In this document: piece by piece, positions 42,728 to 51,741 of the stretch
Layout: each line of letters begins with the position of its first letter
How positions within the stretch are numbered: the stretch's first letter is position 1
From: JBFEYJ01 sp041563315
GTDB taxonomy: Bacteria > Pseudomonadota > Gammaproteobacteria > Thiohalomonadales > Thiohalomonadaceae
NCBI GenBank assembly: GCA_041563315.1
Contig: JBFFNE010000008.1
Coordinates: forward strand, 1 to 61,600
Reading direction: 5' to 3'
Length of the DNA stretch: 61,600 nt
Translations under genes and position numbers: made by a program
The notes under the pieces: generated by a model
Told to the model about the DNA's origin: nothing
What the model saw: only the letters and a program-made list of their open reading frames with translations
Database searches by the model: none

Positions 42728-43135
42728 TTAAAGGTAGTTTCGCCAGTGCTCCGGACGTTCATCGCGGCACCCATGGCGGCGGCGCAGGTATTGGTTGATA
42801 AACATCTGTTTATCGGGGCAGCAAGACTCCTCAAGCCCGAGATTGGCCCGTTGGGTCTCTTCCGTATAATAGTACAAAGCACGCTTAAGCTTGTGCATCA
42901 AACTGTTGTCGAGGTGGTAGCCGAGCTCCACCAGTGCATCCTCGATAATATTGAGGGTGATGCGGGAGACATCGTAGCTGACGTGTAGCACATGGGACTC
43001 CAGCGGCTGCACCCGATGAACCCCCTCCACATTACTCAGGACCAAGCTGGCGGAGTGCGCTTGTGTGGTATCCGGATGCAAACGGCAAAAACGGATTTCG
43101 CGTTGTTTGACCAGAAGATTCATTTCCCTTTCCAT
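42728..43135 (-). CDS. HMA-like domain protein of unknown function (135 aa)
   Basis: The first 80 residues have an HMA/ferredoxin-like pattern (SLVLSNVEGVHRVQPLESHVLHVSYDVSRITLNIIEDALVELGYHL), like proteins related to heavy-metal-associated domains, but the metal-binding CxxC is absent. The C-terminus has CC in LEESCCPDKQ. It lies between prmC and moeB on the same strand. ATG 43135 is used; a second ATG at 43123 would lose four residues. Confidence 0.7.
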   Translation of the reverse strand: MEREMNLLVKQREIRFCRLHPDTTQAHSASLVLSNVEGVHRVQPLESHVLHVSYDVSRITLNIIEDALVELGYHLDNSLMHKLKRALYYYTEETQRANLGLEESCCPDKQMFINQYLRRRHGCRDERPEHWRNYL

Positions 43136-43178
43136 CTCTTCATCCTAGCCGGATCGGGGAAATTATCAAGGCTTTCAC

Positions 43179-44018
43179 TCAGGCTGGACACCGGCCCAGA
43201 GCGACCCGTCCATGCCCCTGCAAGTCAGTCAGATCGGTCACCGCCACATAACCGGCATCACGCATCAGCGTCGTCACCGCTGCGCCCTGGTCGTAGCCAT
43301 GCTCCAGCAACAACCAGCCTGGGCTGTGTAAAAAATCAACCGCCTCGGCAACCAACTGACGAATATCCGACAGCCCATCGGCACCGGACGCCAGGGCGCT
43401 TAACGGCTCGAACCGGACATCTCCTTGCCCAAGATGCGGGTCGTCTGCGGAGATATAGGGGGGGTTGGAGAGGATCATCTCAAAACGCCGTCCGTCCAGG
43501 GGTGAAAACCAGTCACCCTGCAGGATCTCGACGTTTTCAAGACCGAGACGACCTGCGTTCTCCCTTGCCATCACCAGCGCGCCTTCCGAGCGCTCCACAG
43601 CGGTGACGTGGCAATGCGGTCGTTCGCTGGCGATAGCCAGTGCGATTGCGCCACTGCCCGTTCCAAGATCGGCAATCGACCACTCCGCCTCATCCGGAAT
43701 ACGCTCCAGGGCCGCCTCCACCAGCAATTCGGTCTCTGGACGCGGGATCAGGGTGTCGGCACTGACAGCCAGCTCCAGGCTCCAGAACTCTCGCCGGCCG
43801 AGGATGTGGGCGATTGGCTCACCACCAAGGCGACGTTCGACCAGTCTCTCCAGCGCCTGTTGCTCCATTGCCCCCAGTTCAACTTCGGGCCAGGTGTAAA
43901 GGTAACTGCGAGGTCGCCCCAGCACATGGCAGAGCAGCAGCTCGGCATCGAGCCGGGCACTCTCGCTCAGCGGCTGAAGGCGCTCGGCGGTCTCCTTAAG
44001 CGTATTGGCAATATCCAT
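43179..44018 (-). CDS. prmC: Release factor glutamine methyltransferase PrmC
   Basis: A 279-residue SAM-dependent enzyme that methylates the Gln of the GGQ motif in release factors. It has the HemK N-terminal domain (LSESARLDAELLLCHVLGRPRSYLYTW) and PRPETELLVE. The SAM loop ADLGTGSGAIALAIA is followed by the catalytic NPPY in MILSNPPYISADDPHL. It is directly downstream of its substrate gene prfA (30 bp). Confidence 0.95.
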   Translation of the reverse strand: MDIANTLKETAERLQPLSESARLDAELLLCHVLGRPRSYLYTWPEVELGAMEQQALERLVERRLGGEPIAHILGRREFWSLELAVSADTLIPRPETELLVEAALERIPDEAEWSIADLGTGSGAIALAIASERPHCHVTAVERSEGALVMARENAGRLGLENVEILQGDWFSPLDGRRFEMILSNPPYISADDPHLGQGDVRFEPLSALASGADGLSDIRQLVAEAVDFLHSPGWLLLEHGYDQGAAVTTLMRDAGYVAVTDLTDLQGHGRVALGRCPA

Positions 44019-44048
44019 GGGTATTCCACTGAGCGGGGAAGTGAGTAT

Positions 44049-45134
44049 TTACTCTTCGCTGAGCGCCGCCAGCTGGTCGGCCTGATATTCATTGATCAGT
44101 GGCTCGATGATCTCATCAAGCTGCCCCTGCAGGATCTCTTCAAGCTTGTAGAGGGTGAGGTTGATACGGTGGTCGGTTACTCGTCCCTGCGGGAAGTTGT
44201 AGGTGCGGATGCGCTCAGAGCGGTCTCCACTGCCCACCAGTGACTTCCGTGTGGCTGCCTGCTCGCTCTGCTGCTTCTCTTGTTGGGCCGAGGCGAGTTT
44301 GGCCTGCAATACCGACATCGCCTTGGAGCGGTTCTTGTGCTGGGAACGCTCGTCCTGGCACTCGACCACAATCCCCGACGGTAGGTGGGTGATGCGGATA
44401 GCGGAATCTGTCTTGTTAACGTGCTGCCCCCCGGCCCCGGAGGAACGGAAGGTATCCACCTTGAGCTCAGCCGGGTTAATGTCGATGGCCTCAAGCTCAT
44501 CAGCTTCCGGCATCACCGCCACGGTACAGGCCGAGGTATGGATACGCCCCTGGGACTCGGTTTCCGGCACACGCTGTACCCGGTGCGCGCCCGATTCAAA
44601 CTTGAGTCGTGAGTAAGCGCCCTGCCCCTCGATGCGGGCGATGATCTCCTTGTAACCGCCGTGCTCGCCAAGGCTCTCGGACATCACCTCTACCTTCCAG
44701 CGGCGCAACTCCGCATAACGGGAGTACATCCGGAACAGATCCCCGGAGAAAATCGCCGCCTCGTCGCCACCGGTGCCGGCGCGGATCTCCAGAAAGATAT
44801 TCTTGTCATCATTCGGATCGCGCGGCAGCAGCAGCTTCTGTAGCTCCAGCGCCAACCTATCCCGCCGTGCACTGGCCGCCTTCAGCTCCTCTTCAGCCAT
44901 CGCCCGCATCTCGGCATCCTCTTCCTGGAGCATCTCCTCGGCGTTGGCGATATCCGCCAGCGCGCTACGGTACTGCCCATAACCATCAGCCACCGGCTTG
45001 AGCTGAGCATACTCCTGAGAGAGCTCGCGAAAGCGCTTTTGGTTGGCGATGGTATCGGCATCGGCAAGCAGGGCATTGAGCTCCTGCAGCCGCTCGGAGA
45101 GACTCTCCAGCTTGCTGAGTATGGATGTTTTCAC
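44049..45134 (-). CDS. prfA: Peptide chain release factor 1
   Basis: A 361-residue translation factor that reads UAA and UAG. It has the GGQ motif in SSGAGGQHVNKTDSAIRI (hydrolysis of peptidyl-tRNA), the RF1-type codon-recognition segment near VPETESQGRIHTSA, and the final TLYKLEEILQG. Its start ATG overlaps the hemA stop by four bases (ATGA), giving coupling in hemA-prfA-prmC. Confidence 0.97.
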   Translation of the reverse strand: MKTSILSKLESLSERLQELNALLADADTIANQKRFRELSQEYAQLKPVADGYGQYRSALADIANAEEMLQEEDAEMRAMAEEELKAASARRDRLALELQKLLLPRDPNDDKNIFLEIRAGTGGDEAAIFSGDLFRMYSRYAELRRWKVEVMSESLGEHGGYKEIIARIEGQGAYSRLKFESGAHRVQRVPETESQGRIHTSACTVAVMPEADELEAIDINPAELKVDTFRSSGAGGQHVNKTDSAIRITHLPSGIVVECQDERSQHKNRSKAMSVLQAKLASAQQEKQQSEQAATRKSLVGSGDRSERIRTYNFPQGRVTDHRINLTLYKLEEILQGQLDEIIEPLINEYQADQLAALSEE

Positions 45135-46393
45135 TGGTCAGGGTATTTGATATTGAACAACTCGCGCGCGGCTTCCAACAGTTCGGAACGGCCGTCATAT
45201 CCGGCCTGTTTCATACCGTTGCAGGGGGAGTGCATCAACTTATTAGTCAACTGGCGCGCCAGTTCCTGCATCACGAACTCCGGAGGCTTGCCACTATGCA
45301 GCTGGCGCATGGCCGCCTGCAGCACCTCATCTCGCATCTCCTCGGCCGCGTGGCGGAAATCACGAATGGTGTCCACCGCCGAGAGTGAACGCAGCCAGCT
45401 CATGAAGTGGGTTACCTGGGTGTCGATGATTTCCTCAGCCTGCTGTGCCGCCTCCTGGCGAGAACGCAAGCCCTCCTGGATGATCTCGTGCAAGTCATCT
45501 ACGGTGTAGAGAAAGACGTCCTCCAGTTGGCCAACCTCTGACTCGATATCGCGCGGCACGGCAATATCGACCATCAGCATTGGCCGGTGTTTGCGTTGCT
45601 TAAGCGCACTCTCCACTGCGCCCTTGCCTAGGATGGGCAACTGGCTGGCGGTAGAGGAGATCACCAGATCGGCCTCATGGAGATGCTCCGGGATTTCGGA
45701 CAGGGCGATGGCATAGCCACCGAACTCACTGGCGAGGTTGTGGGCCTTCTCCACCGTGCGGTTGGCAACAATAATACGGCCAATGCCGCTCTCGTGCAGG
45801 TGACGCGCCACCAGCTCGATGGTCTCGCCGGCGCCGATCAACAGCGCGGTGTGCTTGCTCAGGTCACTGAAGATTTGCCTGGAAAGACTCACCGCGGCAA
45901 AGGCCACTGAGACGGCACTGGCGCCGATCGCGGTATCGGTACGTACCTGCTTGGCCACGCTAAAGGTATGCTGGAACAAGCGATTGAGCATCTGTCCGAC
46001 AGTGCCTGCATTATTGGCAGTGCTGTAGGCCTGCTTCATCTGCCCGAGAATCTGCGGCTCACCCAGCACCAATGAATCGAGGCCGCTGGCGACTCTCAGA
46101 ATGTGGCGAACCGCCATGCGATCGGGATGAATGTAGAAAAAGGGCTCGACATCCTCGGGGTTGAGCTCGTGAAAACGGCTGAACCACTCGCGCACGACGT
46201 GGCTGTCTCCCCCTTCAAGGCCGCAATAGAGTTCCGTGCGATTGCAGGTGGAGAGGATGGCAACCTCCCGGACACTGTTGTTCGCACGGAGCTCGCGCAA
46301 AGCCACCGGCAGCTTTTCCGGGGTGAACGCGACTCGCTCCCTGATGTCTACAGGAGCAGTCTTGTGGTTAAGTCCAAGTGCAAGCAATGTCAT
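45131..46393 (-). CDS. hemA: Glutamyl-tRNA reductase
   Basis: A 420-residue NADPH enzyme that makes glutamate-1-semialdehyde for tetrapyrrole synthesis, needed here for heme and cobalamin users. Catalytic Cys50 lies in ILSTCNRTELYCG. The NADP domain has LIGAGETIELVARHL and VANRTVEKAHNLA, and a C-terminal dimer helix follows. It is the first gene of hemA-prfA-prmC, divergent from the TPR/lolB set with a 161-bp gap. Confidence 0.97.
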   Translation of the reverse strand: MTLLALGLNHKTAPVDIRERVAFTPEKLPVALRELRANNSVREVAILSTCNRTELYCGLEGGDSHVVREWFSRFHELNPEDVEPFFYIHPDRMAVRHILRVASGLDSLVLGEPQILGQMKQAYSTANNAGTVGQMLNRLFQHTFSVAKQVRTDTAIGASAVSVAFAAVSLSRQIFSDLSKHTALLIGAGETIELVARHLHESGIGRIIVANRTVEKAHNLASEFGGYAIALSEIPEHLHEADLVISSTASQLPILGKGAVESALKQRKHRPMLMVDIAVPRDIESEVGQLEDVFLYTVDDLHEIIQEGLRSRQEAAQQAEEIIDTQVTHFMSWLRSLSAVDTIRDFRHAAEEMRDEVLQAAMRQLHSGKPPEFVMQELARQLTNKLMHSPCNGMKQAGYDGRSELLEAARELFNIKYPDQ

Positions 46394-46554
46394 GAGAATG
46401 TGCGATCATACGATAATCATCAAGCTGTCCATTTTGCGATATAGGACATACTAATATCAAGCGGAAACAGCACGTGCCACAGGGTAATCGACTGAAAACT
46501 CGGGTATAGTTGTCCAACTGCCACGCCAGAAATGGCGGGTCTACGGAGAAATAG

Positions 46555-48279
46555 ATGAGAACGCTGCATCGGCTGATATTCGCAAGCATCCTGCTTGCCC
46601 TGGCTGGCTGTAACACCATGCCCCAGCATGGAGAGCAGGAGCTCACTGCTGAAACCTCGCAGGAAACCCTGGTCCAGGTGGCGCTGCCAGAGGTCGAACT
46701 CACCCCTCAGTTGATCTATAAACTGCTGACCGCAGAAATTGCCGGTCAACGCGGCGCGTTGCGCCTGTCTGCCGACATCTACCTGAAAACGGCAGAGGAA
46801 ACCCGTGACCCCCGCCTTGCGCAACGTGCCACCAATATTGCCATCTATTCCCGCAATGCGGATACCGCCCTAAAGGCCGCCCAGCTATGGGCGGAACTCA
46901 GTCCTGAGGATCTGGAAGCCCACCAGTCCACCGCCGCGCTATTAATTCGCAGCGATCGCAGTGAAGAGGCGATTCCCCATCTGGAAAAGATACTGGAAAC
47001 AACTGCGGCCAACCAGGAACAGAGCTATCTGCTGGTTGCCAATCTTCTTTCCCGCGATACAAACGCGACTCGCGCCATCGCCACAATGGAGCAGCTCATC
47101 GGCGATCGGCGCGAGGATCCCGAAGCCCTCTATGCCCTCGCCTCCCTGGCCCATCAGCTGGAAGAGCAGGAGCGCGCCGAACAGGTCATCGGCAGCCTGC
47201 TGGCCGAGCACCCGGAGCACACTCAGGCAAGACTGCTGCAGGCCACCGTACTCCATAGCCAGGGCAAGAGTGAGGCCGCTCTGGAGAGCCTGCGCCTAGC
47301 GCTGCAACAGGAACCGAAGAATAACCAGCTGCGCCTGACCTATGCGCGAATGCTCATCGATGCACGCCATTTGACTGAGGCCCGCAAGGAATTTCGCATC
47401 ATTAACCGGCAACAGCCGAATAGCCGTGACGTGCTCTACGCCCTTGGTCTGCTGGCACTCGAAGCCGGCGATACCGATGATGCCGAGGTCCATTTCAAGA
47501 AACTGATCAACAACACCGGGCATGAGGATGAAGCCCGTTTCGCACTCGGCCAGATCGCCGAGATCCGCAATCAACCGGCTGAAGCGCTTGATTGGTACCA
47601 GTCCGTTCCCCCGGGGGAGCGTTTCATGGACGCCCAGCTTCAGGCTGCCCGCCTGATTGCCCGTAACCAAGGCATCGATGAGGCACGCCGTTATCTCCAG
47701 GAACTGCCGCTCAATGAGCCCAACGCGCAAATCCAGCGCTACCTTGCCGAAGGAGAGTTGCTTTCCAGTGAGGAGCGCTATGAAGAGGCGATCGCGGTCT
47801 ACGACGAAGCATTGGTGCTATTTATCGATAACATCCAGCTACTCTATGCACGCGCCCTCACGGCCGAAAAAACTGACCGTCTCGACATTCTCGAGCACGA
47901 TCTCAAACGCATTCTGCAGAAGGATCCTGACAACACCCAGGCCCTCAATGCCCTGGGTTACACCCTCACGGACCGGACCAATCGTCACCAGGAAGCACTA
48001 AAGTACATTGAACGGGCATACCGGCAAGAGCCGGACGACCCGGCGATACTCGACAGCATGGGATGGGTGAACTTCCACCTCGGTCGCCTGGATGAGGCAC
48101 AGCAGTACCTCGAAAAGGCCGCTGCCATGCTTGAGGACGGAGAGATCGCCGCCCATCTTGGAGAAGTTCTTTGGGCCAGAGGAAAAAAGGAAGAAGCTAA
48201 ACAGATCTGGAACGAGGCACTGAAATTCGCGCCGGACCACAAGGTTTTGCAACAGACCGTCGAACGATTGACCCAATGA
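46555..48279 (+). CDS. TPR-repeat lipoprotein
   Basis: This 574-residue protein has a lipoprotein signal (LLALAGC; Cys20-range) and is built of TPR repeats along its length (for example NADTALKAAQLWAELSPEDLEAH, LGLLALEAGDTDDAEVHFKKL, ALKYIERAYRQEPDDPAILDSMGW). Proteins of this family precede lolB in gammaproteobacteria. It probably acts as a periplasmic scaffold. Its last four bases overlap the lolB start (ATGA). Confidence 0.9.
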   Translation: MRTLHRLIFASILLALAGCNTMPQHGEQELTAETSQETLVQVALPEVELTPQLIYKLLTAEIAGQRGALRLSADIYLKTAEETRDPRLAQRATNIAIYSRNADTALKAAQLWAELSPEDLEAHQSTAALLIRSDRSEEAIPHLEKILETTAANQEQSYLLVANLLSRDTNATRAIATMEQLIGDRREDPEALYALASLAHQLEEQERAEQVIGSLLAEHPEHTQARLLQATVLHSQGKSEAALESLRLALQQEPKNNQLRLTYARMLIDARHLTEARKEFRIINRQQPNSRDVLYALGLLALEAGDTDDAEVHFKKLINNTGHEDEARFALGQIAEIRNQPAEALDWYQSVPPGERFMDAQLQAARLIARNQGIDEARRYLQELPLNEPNAQIQRYLAEGELLSSEERYEEAIAVYDEALVLFIDNIQLLYARALTAEKTDRLDILEHDLKRILQKDPDNTQALNALGYTLTDRTNRHQEALKYIERAYRQEPDDPAILDSMGWVNFHLGRLDEAQQYLEKAAAMLEDGEIAAHLGEVLWARGKKEEAKQIWNEALKFAPDHKVLQQTVERLTQ

Positions 48280-48884
48280 GAAAATTTCTTGTACCAGGGC
48301 TCGCACTTTTGCTGCTAGCCGGCTGCACCACCGCCCCGCCCCGACCACAGCCCAGCGACACGCAACAAGCATGGCAGCAACACCAGCGCCAGCTCAGCGC
48401 ACTGCATGACTGGCGCCTCAGCGGACGCCTGGGCATCCAGACCGACCATGAGGGGTGGCACGCCAGCCTCGATTGGCAACAGCACAACAGCGACTACACC
48501 ATACACATCACCGCCCCACTGGGTCAGGGGTCATTACAACTTCAGGGTGACGCTACCCGCGTGCAGCTGCATACCAGCGACGGTGAAACGGCCAGCGCCA
48601 CGGATCCCGGCCAGTTGCTCTACCAGCAATTCGGCTGGAAGGTCCCCGTTGCCTCACTGCGATACTGGGTACTGGGGCTACCCGCCCCGGGCACGGCGGT
48701 CGAAACACTGGACGACTACGGACGCCTCAGCCGGCTGCAACAGGCCGGTTGGGAGATCACCTTCCTCAATTACCAGAAACAGCAGGGCGTAGAACTCCCT
48801 GGCCGCGTATTCGTCAACAATCATCAAGCGAAAGTGCGTCTGGTCATCGGTGAGTGGCAACTCGCGGCGCCAAGGGAGCAGTAA
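48276..48884 (+). CDS. lolB: Outer-membrane lipoprotein receptor LolB
   Basis: A 202-residue lipoprotein (signal LLLLAGC, Cys near 18) that takes lipoproteins from LolA and inserts them into the outer membrane. The LolB fold is shown by LHDWRLSGRLGIQTDHEGWHASLDWQQ, YTIHITAPLGQGSLQLQGD and the FGWKVPVASLRYWVLGLP loop. It is coupled by ATGA to the TPR gene and followed 4 bp later by ispE. Confidence 0.93.
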   Translation: MRKFLVPGLALLLLAGCTTAPPRPQPSDTQQAWQQHQRQLSALHDWRLSGRLGIQTDHEGWHASLDWQQHNSDYTIHITAPLGQGSLQLQGDATRVQLHTSDGETASATDPGQLLYQQFGWKVPVASLRYWVLGLPAPGTAVETLDDYGRLSRLQQAGWEITFLNYQKQQGVELPGRVFVNNHQAKVRLVIGEWQLAAPREQ

Positions 48885-48888
48885 ACTG

Positions 48889-49737
48889 ATGCCCGCCAAA
48901 CCCTGGCCCGCGCCGGCCAAGCTCAATCTGTTTCTGCACATCACCGGACGCCGAGCGGATGGTTATCACCTGTTGCAGACCGTGTTCCAGTTCCTCGACC
49001 ACGGCGACCTGTTGCACTTCAGCCCCCGCCCGGACGGCAAAATACAGCGCCGGAACACGCTTCCCGGAGTACCGGAAGAGAGTGACCTGGTAATACGTTC
49101 AGCAAAACTCTTACAGCAAGTAAGTGGTTGCACACAAGGTGTTGATATCCTCCTGGAAAAACGGCTTCCCATGGGAGGGGGGCTAGGTGGTGGCAGCTCC
49201 GATGCGGCTACCACACTGGTCGCACTCAACCGAATCTGGTCACTGGATCTCCCCAACGCAACCCTCGCAGAGCTGGGGCTGCAGTTAGGTGCAGACATAC
49301 CGGTGTTCGTGCACGGGCACGCCGCCTGGGCCGAAGGGATCGGCGAAAAACTGACCGATGTTGAGCTGCCCGAATCCTGGTTTGTGGTAATTATTCCCCC
49401 GGTTCAGGTACCGACAGCAGAAATTTTCAACGCCATGGAATTGACACGGGATTGTCCACCTATCACAATACGCGACTTTCTTACCGGCCAAGGCGAAAAT
49501 GTCTGCCAGCCGCTGGTGGAAAAAAGGCATCCTGAGGTGGCTGAGGCCCTGGGGTGGCTCGGACAACACGGCAACGCCATGATGACCGGAACCGGTGCGT
49601 GTGTCTTCGCCGCCTTCGAGCAGGAAACACGCGCTAAAGCAGTCTTCTCGGCCAGGCCACATGGCTGGCAGGGGTTTGTCGCCAAAGGATGTAACCATTC
49701 CCCGCTACTGAAGCGGCTGGCGGACGTTGAAGTATAG
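48889..49737 (+). CDS. ispE: 4-diphosphocytidyl-2-C-methyl-D-erythritol kinase
   Basis: A 282-residue GHMP kinase in the MEP isoprenoid pathway. The substrate part PAPAKLNLFLHITGRRADGYH is at the N-terminus, and the ATP loop PMGGGLGGGSSDAATTL is near 95. The ATG at 48889, after AAGGGAGCAG, aligns with the family; a longer frame would start inside lolB. It is the last gene before the tRNA-Gln. Confidence 0.95.
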   Translation: MPAKPWPAPAKLNLFLHITGRRADGYHLLQTVFQFLDHGDLLHFSPRPDGKIQRRNTLPGVPEESDLVIRSAKLLQQVSGCTQGVDILLEKRLPMGGGLGGGSSDAATTLVALNRIWSLDLPNATLAELGLQLGADIPVFVHGHAAWAEGIGEKLTDVELPESWFVVIIPPVQVPTAEIFNAMELTRDCPPITIRDFLTGQGENVCQPLVEKRHPEVAEALGWLGQHGNAMMTGTGACVFAAFEQETRAKAVFSARPHGWQGFVAKGCNHSPLLKRLADVEV

Positions 49738-49790
49738 GTTTTCCTGCTATACAGCAGAATCTATACTCCAACGTAGTTTTGAAAGTTTAT

Positions 49791-49865
49791 TGGGGCGTCG
49801 CCAAGCGGTAAGGCAACGGGTTTTGATCCCGTCATGCGTAGGTTCGAATCCTGCCGCCCCAGCCA
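49791..49865 (+). tRNA. tRNA-Gln (anticodon TTG)
   Basis: The 75-base cloverleaf has acceptor TGGGGCG/CGCCCCA, the anticodon stem ACGGG/CCCGT with loop TTTTGAT (anticodon TTG), the T-arm TAGG-TTCGAAT-CCTG, and an encoded GCCA end. Confidence 0.97.
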
Positions 49866-49925
49866 TTTATTGTCGTCAAATGACGACGCCGATACGTGGG
49901 GGTGGGAGCCCTCACTATCTTGGCT

Positions 49926-49939
49926 CCCCAGCCATTATT
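49926..49939 (+). repeat. Short repeat of the tRNA-Gln 3' end
   Basis: CCCCAGCCATTATT repeats the tRNA end (49857-49871, CCCCAGCCATTTATT) 69 bp downstream. It looks like a scrap of a duplicated tRNA 3' end or an old integration junction. Confidence 0.4.
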
Positions 49940-49994
49940 TTAAGCTTACGGTAACTTGCGGCAGCGCCAAATATGCCGCGTCATTAAGGGGTTC

Positions 49995-50945
49995 ATGGTG
50001 TCAGACATGATGGTCTTTGCGGGAAATGCCAACCCGCAGTTGGCGCAGGATATTGCGAGTTACCTCGAGATGCCGCTGGGCAAGGCGATTGTCGGCAAAT
50101 TCAGCGATGCCGAAGTCATGGTCGAGATTCTGGAAAATGTCCGTGGCAAACACATCTTCATTGTCCAGCCCACCTGTGCCCCCACCAATGACAACCTGAT
50201 GGAACTCCTTGTGATGGCCGATGCGATGCGCCGCGCCTCTGCCCGCATGGTGACCGCGGTCATTCCCTATTTCGGCTATGCGCGACAGGATCGGCGTCCA
50301 CGCTCCGCGCGCGTGCCGATCACCGCCAAGGTCGTCGCCAACATGATCAGCTCGGTAGGGATCAACAAACTGCTCACGGTGGACCTGCACGCAGACCAGA
50401 TCCAGGGCTTTTTTGATATTCCTGTGGATAACGTCTACGCCTCACCGATCCTGCTGGGCGACATCTGGAAGAGTAAGGACTCGAACCTGATGGTGGTCTC
50501 GCCTGATGTTGGCGGCGTAGTTCGTGCCCGCGCACTAGCCAAACGCCTGGATGATGCGGACCTGGCGATCATCGACAAGCGCCGTCCCAAGGCCAACGTC
50601 GCCCAAATTATGCATATCATCGGAGATGTAGAGGATCGCAGCTGCGTGCTCATCGACGATCTGGTCGATACCGCCGGTACCCTGTGCCAGGCCGCCAATG
50701 CGCTCAAGCAACACGGTGCCGCCAGGGTTAAGGCCTACATCACCCACCCGGTGCTGTCAGGTCCCGCGGTGGAAAACATCGAAAATTCACAGCTGGATGA
50801 GCTGGTCGTCACCGACAGTATCCCCCTGAGCCCCGAGGCCCGCGCATGCAGCCGCATCCGCCAGGTATCCATCGCCGAGATGCTGGCCGAGACCATACGC
50901 CGCATCCACAACGACGAGTCGGTCAGCACGCTGTATATGGATTAA
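49995..50945 (+). CDS. prs: Ribose-phosphate pyrophosphokinase
   Basis: A 316-residue enzyme that makes PRPP from ribose 5-phosphate and ATP. The typical order is present: VFAGNANPQLAQDIASYL, FSDAEVMVEI, the flexible loop YFGYARQDRRPRSARVPITAKV, DLHADQIQGFF, and the PRPP loop CVLIDDLVDTAGT. The ATG at 49995 follows AAGGGG. It sits after the tRNA-Gln as in many gammaproteobacteria. Confidence 0.97.
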   Translation: MVSDMMVFAGNANPQLAQDIASYLEMPLGKAIVGKFSDAEVMVEILENVRGKHIFIVQPTCAPTNDNLMELLVMADAMRRASARMVTAVIPYFGYARQDRRPRSARVPITAKVVANMISSVGINKLLTVDLHADQIQGFFDIPVDNVYASPILLGDIWKSKDSNLMVVSPDVGGVVRARALAKRLDDADLAIIDKRRPKANVAQIMHIIGDVEDRSCVLIDDLVDTAGTLCQAANALKQHGAARVKAYITHPVLSGPAVENIENSQLDELVVTDSIPLSPEARACSRIRQVSIAEMLAETIRRIHNDESVSTLYMD

Positions 50946-51060
50946 CACCGGGTGTTTCCCGGTATTAAACGGTTCAGGGCCTCCGTTATGGCCCTGGAAT
51001 GGAACCACTGCTTGGTCGCGGGCAGTGGCAGCAACCGCCTTTATAAGGGTGGTTTTTTTA
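50946..51060 (+). promoter_or_regulatory. Structured leader between prs and rplY
   Basis: Several hairpins follow each other: ACCGGG/CCCGGT (about 50947-50964), CAGGGCC/GGCCCTG inside GGTT/AACC (about 50972-51006), CACTGC/GCAGTG (about 51007-51028), then the terminator at 51033-51058. The rplY start follows 24 bp later. In E. coli, rplY is autoregulated through its 5' region, so control by L25 or by attenuation is plausible here. Confidence 0.55.
51033..51058 (+). terminator. Terminator or attenuator before rplY
   Basis: AACCGCCTTTATAAGGGTGGTT forms a stem of about 7-8 bp with a U tract (TTTTTTA) that ends about 20 bp before the rplY ATG. Confidence 0.8.
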
Positions 51061-51081
51061 TCTATGACCTGGAGAAACACA

Positions 51082-51708
51082 ATGAGCAATGTTGACTTCA
51101 ATATCACTGCCGAAGTCCGTACTGACCTGGGGAAAGGTGCGAGCCGCCGCCTGCGTCACGAGGGCAAAATTCCAGCTGTGATCTACGGTGGCGAAACCGA
51201 TCCGGTATCCCTCACCCTGGACCACAACAGCCTGTTCCACCACCTGGAAAACGAGGCGTTCTACTCCCACATCCTCAACATCGATGTGGCAGGAAAGACC
51301 GAAAAAGCCGTACTGAAGGACCTGCAGCGTCACCCATCCAAGCCGGTCATTTTGCACGCCGACTTTATGCGCGTATCCGATAAGGAAAAGCTGAAGATGT
51401 CTGTGCCGCTGCACTTCAAAAACGAAGAGCAGTCGCCTGGGGTGAAGAAAGGTGGTCTTGTTACCCACAACATCACTGAAGTCGAAGTCCAGTGCCTGCC
51501 CAAGGACCTGCCGGAATACCTTGAAGTAGACTTGGCCGATCTCGACATGGAGCAGATCCTTCACCTCACCGACATCAAGCTGCCTAAAGGTGTCGATCTG
51601 GTGGAACTGCTGCACGGCGATGACCACAACCAACCCATCGCAGCGATCCACAAAACCCGCGCCAGCAAGGAAGCCGAAGAGGGCGAAACCACAGGCGAAG
51701 GCGAGTAA
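51082..51708 (+). CDS. rplY: 50S ribosomal protein L25 (bL25, Ctc form)
   Basis: A 208-residue 5S rRNA-binding protein. The N-terminal L25 domain has RTDLGKGASRRLRHEGKIPAVIYGG. The C-terminal TL5/Ctc domain (about 100-190) makes it the long form, ending in an acidic tail (KEAEEGETTGEGE). ATG 51082 was chosen with TGGAGA upstream; the in-frame ATG at 51025 lies inside the leader. Confidence 0.95.
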   Translation: MSNVDFNITAEVRTDLGKGASRRLRHEGKIPAVIYGGETDPVSLTLDHNSLFHHLENEAFYSHILNIDVAGKTEKAVLKDLQRHPSKPVILHADFMRVSDKEKLKMSVPLHFKNEEQSPGVKKGGLVTHNITEVEVQCLPKDLPEYLEVDLADLDMEQILHLTDIKLPKGVDLVELLHGDDHNQPIAAIHKTRASKEAEEGETTGEGE

Positions 51709-51741
51709 TTCTCGCCCGTCTGTCAAGGGAGCACACCGGCG

